From SKHV01 sp963678565 (GTDB lineage: Bacteria; Bacteroidota; Bacteroidia; Bacteroidales; Prolixibacteraceae), in contig OY782875.1 in assembly GCA_963678565.1 (NCBI GenBank), positions 2,542,001-2,606,000 of the forward strand: a stretch of DNA of 64,000 nt, read 5' to 3'. Position numbers and translations under genes: made by a program. Below the pieces are notes generated by a model. The model had not been told where the DNA came from and did no database searches. It was given only the letters and a program-made list of their open reading frames with translations. Shown here piece by piece: positions 15,624 through 24,428 of the stretch (its first letter is position 1; the number at the start of each line of letters is the position of its first letter).

Positions 15624-16727
15624 ATGAAATATTTATATCAACTATGCCTACTCCTACTCTTGTTTTCGTGCACGCAAAGCAAAACCACCGAAATTCCAAC
15701 CATCAGTTTGGATAAATTTAGTGATGGAATTCATCATTGGGAATTGTATAGCAAAATAAGAAGCGAAGCACGTTTTGACTCAAGCGATGTAATTTCAATT
15801 TCAAATAATTTGCTTGCATATCAAAATGAAGATGGCGGATGGCCAAAAAACATCGACTGGTTAGCAAAACTCAATCCCGATTCGGTAACCAATGCACTTT
15901 CGGTACGCTATCGGCAAAGCACTTTCGACAATCGGAATATCTTTCCACAAATTGAATACTTGTCGCAAGCTTATTACTATACCAATATTGAAAAATATAA
16001 GATTGCTGCCCAAAAAGGATTTGAATATATTCTCAGAGAACAATTTCCACAAGGCGGTTGGAAAGGTTGGGATGCAGAAGCAATTACCTACAACGATGAT
16101 GTTATGACCGGAATTATGGAATTGTTGTTATCGGTAAAAGAAGGTAGGATTTATTTTGATTGGTTATCTCAAGATTTGAAATCTCAATTACTAGAAGCAT
16201 ATCAAAAAGGACTTCAGGTAATTTTGAAAAGCCAAATAGAGATTGATGGACAAAAAACTGCTTGGTGCCAACAACACGATCCTGTAAGTTATGAGCCTGT
16301 TCAAGGCCGTAAATATGAACACCCATCAATCACCGCACGCGAAAGTAGCGATATTGTATTGTTTTTAATGAAAATTGAGCATCCATCAGCAAAGGTGAAG
16401 TCAGCAATTGAAGCAGCAGTGAATTGGTTTGAAAATGCAAAAATTGAAGGCTACGACTATCAAACCATCACAATTCCTGAAAGAGCTTATCATGAAACAA
16501 CAGTGAATTTCGATAGAAAATTTATTGCCGATAAAAATGCACAACCAGTTTGGGCTCGTTACTACGATTTAGACGAAAGCAAACCATTTTTGTCAAAAGT
16601 TGACGGTGAAGTTGTCTACAATTTAGACGAAATCTCGTTCGACAGACGAATTGGTTACGACTGGTATGGTTACTGGCCCGAAAAAGTACTTCAACAATAT
16701 CGCATTTGGAAAACGAAAATTAACTAA
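15624..16727 (+). CDS. pelA: Pectate lyase, polysaccharide lyase family 10
   Basis: A 367-residue secreted lyase with a lipoprotein signal (LLFSC, Cys16). PL10 motifs run in order: YQNEDGGWPKN, a STFDN motif, EQFPQGGWKGWDAEAITYNDDV, AWCQQHDP, and RKYEHPSITARESS, ending with WARYYDLDE and RIGYDWYGYWP. These enzymes cleave polygalacturonate by beta-elimination. The Asp of ITYNDD and the Arg of TARESS lie in the expected active-site region. It stands alone after a terminator, with no pectin-uptake genes nearby. Confidence 0.9.
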   Translation: MKYLYQLCLLLLLFSCTQSKTTEIPTISLDKFSDGIHHWELYSKIRSEARFDSSDVISISNNLLAYQNEDGGWPKNIDWLAKLNPDSVTNALSVRYRQSTFDNRNIFPQIEYLSQAYYYTNIEKYKIAAQKGFEYILREQFPQGGWKGWDAEAITYNDDVMTGIMELLLSVKEGRIYFDWLSQDLKSQLLEAYQKGLQVILKSQIEIDGQKTAWCQQHDPVSYEPVQGRKYEHPSITARESSDIVLFLMKIEHPSAKVKSAIEAAVNWFENAKIEGYDYQTITIPERAYHETTVNFDRKFIADKNAQPVWARYYDLDESKPFLSKVDGEVVYNLDEISFDRRIGYDWYGYWPEKVLQQYRIWKTKIN

Positions 16728-16967
16728 TAAATGAAAATTAAACATTTCATATATTCATATGATCCACAAAGGGGATCTTGCTTAAAAGTCAATAGTCGTT
16801 CAACAATTCTACAAAATAATAATATAAACAAACTTTAATTTCTTATCCTTTCTTGGCTACGCTATAAAGCACAGGCTTTCTTGCAATTGAATGCTCTTAT
16901 GTAAGCAAAAAAGATATATCAATCTCAATTATAAATATTGTCACAAAACATAATTAACTCTACAAAG

Positions 16968-16982
16968 TTATATTAGTATAAC
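16968..16982. promoter_or_regulatory. 15-base motif shared with the superoxide dismutase upstream region
   Basis: TTATATTAGTATAAC, inside the inverted repeat AAGTTATA...TATAACTT (16966-16985), lies 18 bases before the DUF4382 start. Its exact reverse complement lies 18 bases before the superoxide dismutase start. The rest of 16728-16967 shows no gene. Confidence 0.4.
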
Positions 16983-16999
16983 TTATAAAAATTCATATT

Positions 17000-17809
17000 A
17001 TGATTAGATTAAGTAAAATTACAATTGCATTATTAATTATGTTTCTAGCGTGGGGGTGCTCAGATTCGAATGATGACGCAACAGGAAAATTATCTGTTAA
17101 GTTAACAGATGCACCATTTCCAACCGATTTGGTAGCAGAAGCGAACGTAACAATTGAGAAAATAGAAATTCGAAAAAGTGGATCTGATTTGATTCCTGAG
17201 TTTATTACTTTATCCGAAGACACAGTAACATTCAACTTATTAGATCTAACCAATGGGGTTACAGCAACCTTAGTTGATTTAGATATTGAAGTTGGCTTTT
17301 ATGATTTGGTGCGCCTTTATGTTTCAGAAGCAAGTGTTGTTTTAGGCAACGGAACTTCTTTTAATTTAAAGATACCAAGTGGTGCCCAAACCGGAATTAA
17401 AGTATTTATTAATCCATCAATTGAGGTAGCAGGAGGATTAACAAGCGAACTATTACTCGACTTTGATGTAAGTCAATCGTTTGTGGTACAAGGAAATCCA
17501 CTGACTTCTGCAGGTATTAATGGTTTTATATTTAAACCAACAATCAAAGCTTCGAATCTTTCAACGAGCGGAAGTTTATACGGTACGATTAGCGATAGTT
17601 TGGGCACAGTTGAAGGGGTAATTGTTTCGGTTTTTGCTGCGGATACGCTTAACACTAGCTCTATTTCGGATGAATCGGGAGATTATTCAATTATTGGATT
17701 AGATGCCGGAATGTACGATGTACAAGCAATTAATGGAGATTCAACCATTTATAAAGAAGATGTTGAAATCACTGCAGGCAATGAAACAATGCTTGATTTC
17801 GAGTTTTAA
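17000..17809 (+). CDS. DUF4382 lipoprotein with carboxypeptidase-regulatory-like domain
   Basis: A 269-residue lipoprotein (AWGC, Cys20) followed by the acidic SDSNDD stretch typical of surface-exposed lipoproteins. Residues about 28-180 are a DUF4382 domain (GKLSVKLTDAPFPTDLVAEANVTIEKIEI near the start in pieces; later the GIKVFINPSIEV segment). Residues about 190-269 form a beta-sandwich of the carboxypeptidase-regulatory type (SGSLYGTISD, YSIIGLDAGMYDVQA). No enzymatic residues are visible; the function is unknown, probably binding or structural at the surface. A shared 15-base motif upstream suggests co-regulation with the superoxide dismutase. Confidence 0.8.
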   Translation: MIRLSKITIALLIMFLAWGCSDSNDDATGKLSVKLTDAPFPTDLVAEANVTIEKIEIRKSGSDLIPEFITLSEDTVTFNLLDLTNGVTATLVDLDIEVGFYDLVRLYVSEASVVLGNGTSFNLKIPSGAQTGIKVFINPSIEVAGGLTSELLLDFDVSQSFVVQGNPLTSAGINGFIFKPTIKASNLSTSGSLYGTISDSLGTVEGVIVSVFAADTLNTSSISDESGDYSIIGLDAGMYDVQAINGDSTIYKEDVEITAGNETMLDFEF

Positions 17810-17827
17810 TGAATAAAGTTTAATAAC

Positions 17828-17859
17828 AAAAATGCCGGATTTTACAGTCAGGCATTTTT
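17828..17859. terminator. Bidirectional terminator between DUF4382 gene and argF'
   Basis: AAAAATGCC (17828-17836) pairs with GGCATTTTT (17851-17859), giving T runs on both strands. It serves the rightward DUF4382 gene and the leftward arg/pro transcript that ends at 17880. Confidence 0.8.
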
Positions 17860-17879
17860 ATTTTATATCGCTCTTGAAC

Positions 17880-18827
17880 TTATAAACTTTCCAAGATCAT
17901 TTTTAACACTGCTTGTGCTGAAACTACACGGTTAGCAGCTTCGGGAATTACTAAGGAGTTAGGACTTTCAATTACGCTGTCGCTAACTACCATGTTACGA
18001 CGAACAGGCAAACAATGCATAAACTTGGCATCGTTGGTTACTGCCATTTGCTTATCAGAAACTGTCCAACTTCGATCTTTCGATAAAATCTGACCGTAAT
18101 CAGAATAAGAAGCCCAGTTTTTTGCATAAATAAAATCGGCGCCTTCAAAAGCCTTCATCTGATCGTATTCTACTTTTACGTCGCCCATAAATTCAGGAGC
18201 CAATTCGTAACCTTTTGGATGGGTTACCACCAATTCGTAATCAGTTTCACGCATCCATTCAACAAATGAATTCGGTACTGCTTGCGGTAAAGCTCGTGGA
18301 TGTGGAGCCCAGGTAAGCACAACCTTTGGCTTTGCAACTTTTTTGTGTTCTTCAATGGTTACATGATCGGCAAAGCTTTGTAGCGGATGGCGCGTAGCTG
18401 CTTCCATACTTACCACCGGCACCCCCGAATACTTTACAAATTGGTTAATAATTACTTCGTTGTAATCATGTTCTTTGCTTTCGAAATTGGCAAATGAACG
18501 AACACCAATTATATCGGCATACGATCCGATAACAGGAACAGCCTCTAACAAGTGCTCCGCTTTATCGCCATCCATGATCACGCCTCTCTCCGACTCCAAT
18601 TTCCAGGCACCTTGATTCACATCTAAAACAATGGCTTTCATTCCCATGTTCTCCGCCGCTTTTTGTGTGCTCAAACGTGTACGAAGACTCGAATTGAAAA
18701 ACATTAAAATCATTGTTTTATTTTTCCCAAGATGCTGATATCCATAAGGATTTTTCTTCACTTCAAAAGCTTCTGCCAATGCTTTATCTAAGTTTGGCAA
18801 ATCATGAACAGATGTAAAGTGTCTCAT
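17880..18827 (-). CDS. argF': N-succinylornithine carbamoyltransferase
   Basis: A 315-residue transcarbamylase carrying the carbamoyl-phosphate motif SSLRTRLS (47-53) and the HCLPVRR ornithine-side motif. It aligns without gaps, from memory, with the Bacteroides fragilis N-succinylornithine transcarbamylase. In that enzyme Pro90, and in the Xanthomonas acetylornithine enzyme Glu92, sets which acyl group is accepted. Here residue 90 is Ala (GVIMDGDKAEH). Published E92A conversion of the acetyl enzyme gave succinyl activity, so succinylornithine is the likely substrate. It is the last gene of the leftward arg/pro set, 31 bases after proA. Confidence 0.9.
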   Translation of the reverse strand: MRHFTSVHDLPNLDKALAEAFEVKKNPYGYQHLGKNKTMILMFFNSSLRTRLSTQKAAENMGMKAIVLDVNQGAWKLESERGVIMDGDKAEHLLEAVPVIGSYADIIGVRSFANFESKEHDYNEVIINQFVKYSGVPVVSMEAATRHPLQSFADHVTIEEHKKVAKPKVVLTWAPHPRALPQAVPNSFVEWMRETDYELVVTHPKGYELAPEFMGDVKVEYDQMKAFEGADFIYAKNWASYSDYGQILSKDRSWTVSDKQMAVTNDAKFMHCLPVRRNMVVSDSVIESPNSLVIPEAANRVVSAQAVLKMILESL

Positions 18828-18858
18828 TTATATAAATTGTATGATAAATTTTAAATTC

Positions 18859-20106
18859 TTAAGGTCTGATTTGACCATTTCCTTCGATGATATATTTATA
18901 CGAAGTTAATTCTTCTAAAGCCATCGGTCCGCGAGCATGCAATTTTTGAGTAGAAATTCCAATCTCGGCTCCCAATCCAAACTGTGCTCCATCGGTATAA
19001 GCTGTTGACGAATTCGAATACACCGAGGAAGCATCGACCAACTTTTGGAACAAGGAAATTCGTTCTTTATTTTCAGAAATAATTGCCTCACTATGTTTTG
19101 AACTATTCTTAGAAATATGCTCGATTGCAGCATCGAACGAGTCAACGGTTTTAATTGACATTTTGTAATCTAAAAACTCGGTTCCAAACGATTCTTCAGT
19201 TGCTTTATTCAACAAATTCGATGGATAACTGTCTTTAATTGCTTCATAAGCTTGCTCATCGGCAAATATTTCAACATTTGAAGCGGGTAACAATTCTACA
19301 ATTGTTGGTAAGTTCTTCAATTGCGATTTGTGAAGCACCAAGCAATCTAATGCATTACAAACACTAACACGACGAGTTTTAGCATTATTCACAATTGCTT
19401 TTCCTTTTTCTAAATCTCCAAATTCGTCGAAATATGTATGGCAAATACCAGCCCCTGTTTCTATTACCGGAATCGATGCATTGGCACGTACATAGTTAAT
19501 CAGGTTTTGACTTCCTCGTGGAATAATTAAATCAACAAAACCATGAGCATTCAATAATTGAGTGGTCTCCTCACGCCCTGCAGGAAGCAAGGTTAATACA
19601 TCGACATTAAGCTCATGCTTTTGTAATACTTCTTTTATAATATTTACAATTACGGTATTCGAATCGATTGCATCACTTCCTCCTTTTAAAACACATGCAT
19701 TCCCCGATTTTAAGCACAATGAGAAGACATCAAAAGTTACGTTTGGTCGTGCTTCGTATATAATTCCGATTACACCAAAAGGAACAGAAACTTTTGAAAT
19801 TTTCAATCCATTAGGACGGTCGAATTCTTTCAATACAGTTCCGAGTGGAGAAGGTAAAGTAGCCACATTACGCATGTCGTCGGCAATACCTTTTATGCGT
19901 TCAGGTGTAAGCATCAACCGATCGTATTTTGGATCTGATTGGTCCATTCTGGCTAAATCTTTTTCATTCTCGACTAAAATTTTGTCGGTATTGGCTTCTG
20001 CTGCGTCTGCAACATCCTTTAAGACCTGATTAATTTTATCCACCGTAAGCAGATTTAATGTTCTGCTGGCTTTTAAAACCTGTTCAAAAATTGGAGTGCA
20101 ATCCAT
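18859..20106 (-). CDS. proA: Glutamate-5-semialdehyde dehydrogenase
   Basis: A 415-residue cytosolic NADPH-dependent reductase that makes glutamate-5-semialdehyde from glutamyl phosphate, the second step of proline synthesis. Family motifs include VPFGVIGIIYEARPNVT, LKGGSDAIDSN, the RGSQNLINYV segment, and the catalytic Cys in RRVSVCNALDCLV. Length is normal for ProA (about 415). It lies 28 bases after proB and 31 before argF', in line with cotranscription. Confidence 0.95.
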   Translation of the reverse strand: MDCTPIFEQVLKASRTLNLLTVDKINQVLKDVADAAEANTDKILVENEKDLARMDQSDPKYDRLMLTPERIKGIADDMRNVATLPSPLGTVLKEFDRPNGLKISKVSVPFGVIGIIYEARPNVTFDVFSLCLKSGNACVLKGGSDAIDSNTVIVNIIKEVLQKHELNVDVLTLLPAGREETTQLLNAHGFVDLIIPRGSQNLINYVRANASIPVIETGAGICHTYFDEFGDLEKGKAIVNNAKTRRVSVCNALDCLVLHKSQLKNLPTIVELLPASNVEIFADEQAYEAIKDSYPSNLLNKATEESFGTEFLDYKMSIKTVDSFDAAIEHISKNSSKHSEAIISENKERISLFQKLVDASSVYSNSSTAYTDGAQFGLGAEIGISTQKLHARGPMALEELTSYKYIIEGNGQIRP

Positions 20107-20134
20107 AATATTGAAATTTTACTTTGTTACTAAA

Positions 20135-21232
20135 TTAGCTATTTATTAGATACAAATAATCGTAATAAATAAATGGTTTTTTGGCCTTTTCACCTATCAA
20201 CTTTATTGCATCTTCGGAGTTATATTGCGACTTTCCTAATCCAAGAAAATTTCCATTTTCATCTTGAATTCTAACGATATCTCCTTTTTTAAAAAAGCCT
20301 TTAATCTCGGTAATTCCGATTAATAATAAACTATTCGCATTTACATTAAATAATGCTTCCTTGGCTCCCGAGTTTACTACAGCAACTCCTTTTGCAAAGC
20401 TGGACGAATGTGCCAGCCATTTTTTGCTGCTTTTTAGCTTTTTTCCATTCGGGATAAATTTTGTTGCAAGTACATCGTTACCATTAACAATATCGAGCAA
20501 GATATTATTGCGCGATCCATTGGCAATATAAACATGTGTTCCTTCCTTCGCAATTTTTCGTGCGATCCCATATTTTGTATGCATTCCTCCGCGACCAAAA
20601 CCTGATTTTTGTGCAGAAATGAAAGTTTCTAAACTTTTATCCGAAGCTTTTATTGTTCTGATTACAGAAGCTCCTTCAGCACCGGGAATTCCATTGTAAA
20701 TGCCATCAACATTCGATAAAATGATCAAGGCTTCGCAATCCATCATTGAGGAAATTAAGCCCGACAGTTCATCATTATCAGTAAACATTAGCTCGGTTAC
20801 TGAGATGGTATCATTTTCATTTACAATTGGGATCACATTATTTTCGAGCATGGTTGAAATACAATTCTTCATGTTCAAATAATGCCTGCGATCGCTAAAG
20901 TTTTCCTTGGTAGTTAAAACCTGTGCACAAACCATTGCTTGTTTTTGAAAATAATTGGTATACAAATTCATTAATTTAGCCTGACCAATTGCCGACCATA
21001 ACTGACGTGCTGAAATTGTATCAATTTTATTCTGAACAGGAAGCACTGTTTTCCCTGCAGCCACGGCACCTGACGAAACGAGAACCACTTCGGTTCCTGC
21101 CTGCTTTAGTGCAATTATTTGTTCAACCAAATGAGCAATTCTCTGATAATCAAGATCACCATTGGAAGATGCTAATACATTGCTTCCGACTTTAACCGCT
21201 ACTCTTTTATATATTGTCTGTTGTTGATTCAT
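20135..21232 (-). CDS. proB: Glutamate 5-kinase with PUA domain
   Basis: A 365-residue kinase for the first committed step of proline synthesis (glutamate plus ATP). The amino-acid-kinase domain spans about 1-260: VAVKVGSNVLA at the start, VLVSSGAVAAG, IPIVNENDT and the GRGGMHTKYGIARKIA lysine motif. A C-terminal PUA domain covers about 275-360 (GVAVVNSGAKEAL, FFKKGDIVRI). Length matches the long ProB form. A minus-strand terminator lies between proC and proB, so proBA-argF' may have its own promoter or depend on readthrough. Confidence 0.95.
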   Translation of the reverse strand: MNQQQTIYKRVAVKVGSNVLASSNGDLDYQRIAHLVEQIIALKQAGTEVVLVSSGAVAAGKTVLPVQNKIDTISARQLWSAIGQAKLMNLYTNYFQKQAMVCAQVLTTKENFSDRRHYLNMKNCISTMLENNVIPIVNENDTISVTELMFTDNDELSGLISSMMDCEALIILSNVDGIYNGIPGAEGASVIRTIKASDKSLETFISAQKSGFGRGGMHTKYGIARKIAKEGTHVYIANGSRNNILLDIVNGNDVLATKFIPNGKKLKSSKKWLAHSSSFAKGVAVVNSGAKEALFNVNANSLLLIGITEIKGFFKKGDIVRIQDENGNFLGLGKSQYNSEDAIKLIGEKAKKPFIYYDYLYLINS

Positions 21233-21276
21233 AAGATTAATAACATGACAAATGTCACAATTTTCAAGAGTTTAGC

Positions 21277-21304
21277 AAAAAAAACCTGACAAGAAAGTCA
21301 GGTT
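21277..21304 (-). terminator. Rho-independent terminator between proC and proB
   Basis: AACCTGAC (21283-21290) pairs with GTCAGGTT (21297-21304). On the minus strand the stem is followed by a run of eight T (complement of 21277-21284). A small TGACA/TGTCA repeat at 21246-21257 lies between this and proB. Confidence 0.8.
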
Positions 21305-21321
21305 AGTTAAATATCATTTTA

Positions 21322-22125
21322 CTACTCTTTCTTTTCTATTTTATTAAAGGAAGCCATTAAACCTTTAATAATAGAGGAACTAAATCCGGAATGCTCCATC
21401 TCGTTTAGTCCGGTAATGGTAATTCCCTTCGGAGTAGTTACCTTGTCGATTTCCGCTTCGGGGTGTGAACCATTTTTCAAAATTAACTCTGCAGCACCTT
21501 TCGTTATTTGTGCAGCCATTAATTTAGCATCCTCAGCACTAAAACCAATTTCAACTCCAGCCTGATTTACCGCACGAATAAAGCGCAAGGCAAATGCAAT
21601 TCCACAACCAGCCAAAGCAGTAGCTGCCGGCATTTGCTCTTCAGGAATAAACAATACCTGTCCGAGTTGTTCGAAAATTGTATTAATAGATTCCTTTTGC
21701 TCTTTTGTTTCGTTAAACGAAGCAATGCACGACATCGATTCCTGAATAGCAACACCCGTATTAGGCATTACGCGGAACAAAGCAGGTTTTGTACCTAGTA
21801 TATTATAAATATGCCCCGAAGTAACTCCTGTAACACACGAAACAATTGCTTTTTCTTCAAGACTTTTTACGGTTTTCAATTCTTCTAATAAACCTTCAAT
21901 TTGCCACGGTTTCACAACCAGCATGATTAAATCGGATTGCTGAACAGCTTCAACATTATCGGTAATTGCGTTGTAACCTTCTTCAATTAAAGCTTCAAGT
22001 CGAGCACCATTTTTTTCGGTTAATACCAAATTAGCATTATCGATTAATTTTGAATTCAATAATCCTTTTGCAATTGATAAACCTAGATTTCCGGCACCTA
22101 TTATGGCAATATTTTTAAAATTCAT
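21322..22125 (-). CDS. proC: Pyrroline-5-carboxylate reductase
   Basis: A 267-residue NAD(P)H enzyme for the last step of proline synthesis. The N-terminal Rossmann motif IAIIGAGNLGLSIAKGLL is clear, VVKPWQ follows at about 92-97, and RVMPNTGVAIQESMSCI and TALAGCGIAFALRFI give the dimerisation and substrate part. Length is normal. The gene starts 11 bases after the argD-like gene. A strong terminator follows. Confidence 0.94.
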   Translation of the reverse strand: MNFKNIAIIGAGNLGLSIAKGLLNSKLIDNANLVLTEKNGARLEALIEEGYNAITDNVEAVQQSDLIMLVVKPWQIEGLLEELKTVKSLEEKAIVSCVTGVTSGHIYNILGTKPALFRVMPNTGVAIQESMSCIASFNETKEQKESINTIFEQLGQVLFIPEEQMPAATALAGCGIAFALRFIRAVNQAGVEIGFSAEDAKLMAAQITKGAAELILKNGSHPEAEIDKVTTPKGITITGLNEMEHSGFSSSIIKGLMASFNKIEKKE

Positions 22126-22136
22126 GATCTTATATT

Positions 22137-23264
22137 TTAAGCATTAATGCTTTCCTTAAATTTTTCAAGAAAGAAATCAGCATGCTGTTTTTTCAGGTTC
22201 AATGGAGGCAACAATCTGATTATATGTTTCCCCGATACGCCTGTAAATATTTTATCTTCAAAAAGTAATTGTTTACGAATATCAGCAATTTCTTCGGTCA
22301 TTTCAATACCAATCATTAAACCAACACCACGTACTTCTTTTACTTTTTCTAATTTATTCAATTCTGTAATTAGATAATCACCAATTTCAGCTGCGTTTTG
22401 AATCAATTTTTGAGACTTTAATACATCTAAAACTGCAATTCCGGCAGCACAAGCCAAGTGATTTCCACCAAAAGTAGTACCTAACATCCCGAACCAAGGT
22501 TCAAAATTAGGACTAATTAAAACGCCACCAATTGGAAATCCATTTCCCATACCTTTGGCAACGGTAACAATATCAGGTTGAATAGCTGAATATTGGAAAG
22601 CAAAGAATTTTCCACTTCGTCCATATCCAGACTGTATTTCATCGAGAATTAGCACCACATCGTTCTTTTTACAAACGTGTTCTAATCCTTCTAAAAATGA
22701 CGCATCGGGAACATGGATTCCTCCAATTCCTTGAATCCCTTCAATCATAACAGCAGCAACATCACCTTTTGCAATTTCGGCTTCAACTGCAGCTAAATCG
22801 TTTAATTCAAGCAATACAGCATCGTTCTTTTTATTAATGGGCGCAATAATTTTGGGATTATCGGTAACCGCTACCGCAGCAGAAGTTCGACCATGAAATC
22901 CCTTTTTAAAGGTAATAATCTTTGACTTACCGGTTTTAAATGAGGCTAATTTTAACGCATTTTCATTGGCTTCGGCGCCGCTATTACATAAAAACAATTG
23001 ATATTCGGGCATTGCCGAAAGCTCGCCCAGCTTTTTAGCTAATTCAACTTGTAGAGAATTTTGAACACTATTTGAATAGAATCCAATTTTCTCCAACTGT
23101 GAAGAAATCAGAGAAACATAATGTGGATGTGAATGTCCAATTGAAATCACTGCATGTCCACCATATAAATCGAGATAACGCTGACCGTCTCTGTCAAAAA
23201 CGAAACAACCTTCTCCTTTTACTGGCTCAATATCGAATAATGGATAAACATTAAATAGTTCCAT
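22137..23264 (-). CDS. argD: Acylornithine aminotransferase (acetyl-/succinylornithine)
   Basis: A 375-residue class III PLP aminotransferase that makes N-acylornithine from the semialdehyde. Motifs: YLDLYGGHAVISIGHSHP, NSGAEANENALKLA, FHGRT, LILDEIQSGYGRSGKFFA, and the PLP lysine in VTVAKGMGNGFPIG. Because the transcarbamylase of the same cluster is of the succinylornithine type, the acyl group is probably succinyl. It is followed closely by proC, and preceded by a 137-base gap with two hairpins. Confidence 0.93.
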   Translation of the reverse strand: MELFNVYPLFDIEPVKGEGCFVFDRDGQRYLDLYGGHAVISIGHSHPHYVSLISSQLEKIGFYSNSVQNSLQVELAKKLGELSAMPEYQLFLCNSGAEANENALKLASFKTGKSKIITFKKGFHGRTSAAVAVTDNPKIIAPINKKNDAVLLELNDLAAVEAEIAKGDVAAVMIEGIQGIGGIHVPDASFLEGLEHVCKKNDVVLILDEIQSGYGRSGKFFAFQYSAIQPDIVTVAKGMGNGFPIGGVLISPNFEPWFGMLGTTFGGNHLACAAGIAVLDVLKSQKLIQNAAEIGDYLITELNKLEKVKEVRGVGLMIGIEMTEEIADIRKQLLFEDKIFTGVSGKHIIRLLPPLNLKKQHADFFLEKFKESINA

Positions 23265-23281
23265 GGCAATAATCCTCTAAA

Positions 23282-23350
23282 TCCCTAAATAGGGACTGTA
23301 ATATATTATTTATAAATCTTTACTCCTTATTATCGTTTGAGATAAACGAT
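23282..23350 (-). other. Two hairpins in the argC-argD gap
   Basis: TCCCTA/TAGGGA (23282-23287 and 23290-23295) and ATCGTTT/AAACGAT (23332-23338 and 23344-23350) lie in the leader of argD. Neither has a clear T run. They may be processing or stability elements, or chance in AT-rich DNA. Confidence 0.35.
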
Positions 23351-23401
23351 TAAAATTCTGCAATATACCTATTTCCTACCCCACAAAATTGTATTGAGAA
23401 T

Positions 23402-24370
23402 TTAAAACGCTGATGGTTTCAAATATAATCCTTCTTTTTCAGCTTGTCCAAAAAGTAAATTCATATTTTGAACTGCTTGCCCCGACGCACCTTTAATTAA
23501 ATTATCGGTAATACTAATAATCAGCAATTTATCGTCGTGTTTTTCTAAATGCAACAAACACTTATTTGTATTTACAACTTGTTTTAAATCGGGGTTCCCA
23601 TTGGCAAAGTGCACAAAAGGATGCTCCTTATAATAATCGGTATAAATTGCTTTAGCTTCTTCTAATGTGCCTTCAAACTTGGTATATGCAGTTGCATAAA
23701 TTCCTCGCGTATGATTTCCACGTATTGGAATAAAATTTAACGAAGGTTCATATGAATTTTGTAATTGATTTAAACTTTGATTGATTTCGCCCAAATGCTG
23801 GTGCGAAAATATTTTATAAGCCGATACATTTCCGTTCCTCCAGCTAAAGTGCGAGGTTGAAGTTGGTTTTTGTCCAGCTCCGGTTGAACCGGTTGTAGCA
23901 TTTACATGAATTTCGTCTACAATTTTATTGGCAGCTGCCAAAGGTAAAATAGAAAGCTGAATGCCGGTTGCAAAACAACCCGGATTTGCAATATATTGTG
24001 CCTTTTTAATTGCTTCACGATTTAATTCAGGCAATCCATAAACAAAATTGTTTCCTGCTCTTTTTAAACGGTAATCATGACTTAAATCGATTACTTTTAA
24101 AGAAGAAGGCAATTCGTTTTGCTCCATGAATTCAACAGATTTTCCATGCCCCATACATAAGAAAATCACATCTAAATCATCGAATTTATATTCGGCATCA
24201 AAAACTAAATCAGTCTCGCCAATTAAATCCTGATGCACATCGGTAATTTTGTTTCCACTGTTGCTTGTACTGTGGATATATTTTATTTCAGCATTCGGAT
24301 GGTTTAACAGGATACGAACCAGTTCTCCGGCAGTGTATCCTGCTCCACCAATTATTCCAACTTTAATCAT
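23402..24370 (-). CDS. argC: N-acyl-gamma-glutamyl-phosphate reductase
   Basis: A 322-residue NADPH reductase that makes the N-acylglutamate semialdehyde. N-terminal IIGGAGYTAGELVRILLNHP is the ArgC nucleotide motif, the catalytic Cys is in YIANPGCFATGIQLSI, and GSTGAGQKPT and PIRGNHTRGIYATAY are further family motifs. Length fits the short bacterial type. It lies 58 bases downstream of argG; a perfect palindrome TCTAAATTTTAGA is in that gap at 24379-24391. Confidence 0.94.
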   Translation of the reverse strand: MIKVGIIGGAGYTAGELVRILLNHPNAEIKYIHSTSNSGNKITDVHQDLIGETDLVFDAEYKFDDLDVIFLCMGHGKSVEFMEQNELPSSLKVIDLSHDYRLKRAGNNFVYGLPELNREAIKKAQYIANPGCFATGIQLSILPLAAANKIVDEIHVNATTGSTGAGQKPTSTSHFSWRNGNVSAYKIFSHQHLGEINQSLNQLQNSYEPSLNFIPIRGNHTRGIYATAYTKFEGTLEEAKAIYTDYYKEHPFVHFANGNPDLKQVVNTNKCLLHLEKHDDKLLIISITDNLIKGASGQAVQNMNLLFGQAEKEGLYLKPSAF

Positions 24371-24428
24371 AGGTTAATTCTAAATTTTAGATTCAAGATT
24401 TAACATCTCAGATCTAATATGCTAATTA

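Noticed and set aside
19562..20029. 155-codon plus-strand frame over proA
   Set aside because: Ser/Phe-rich antisense shadow of a well conserved gene.
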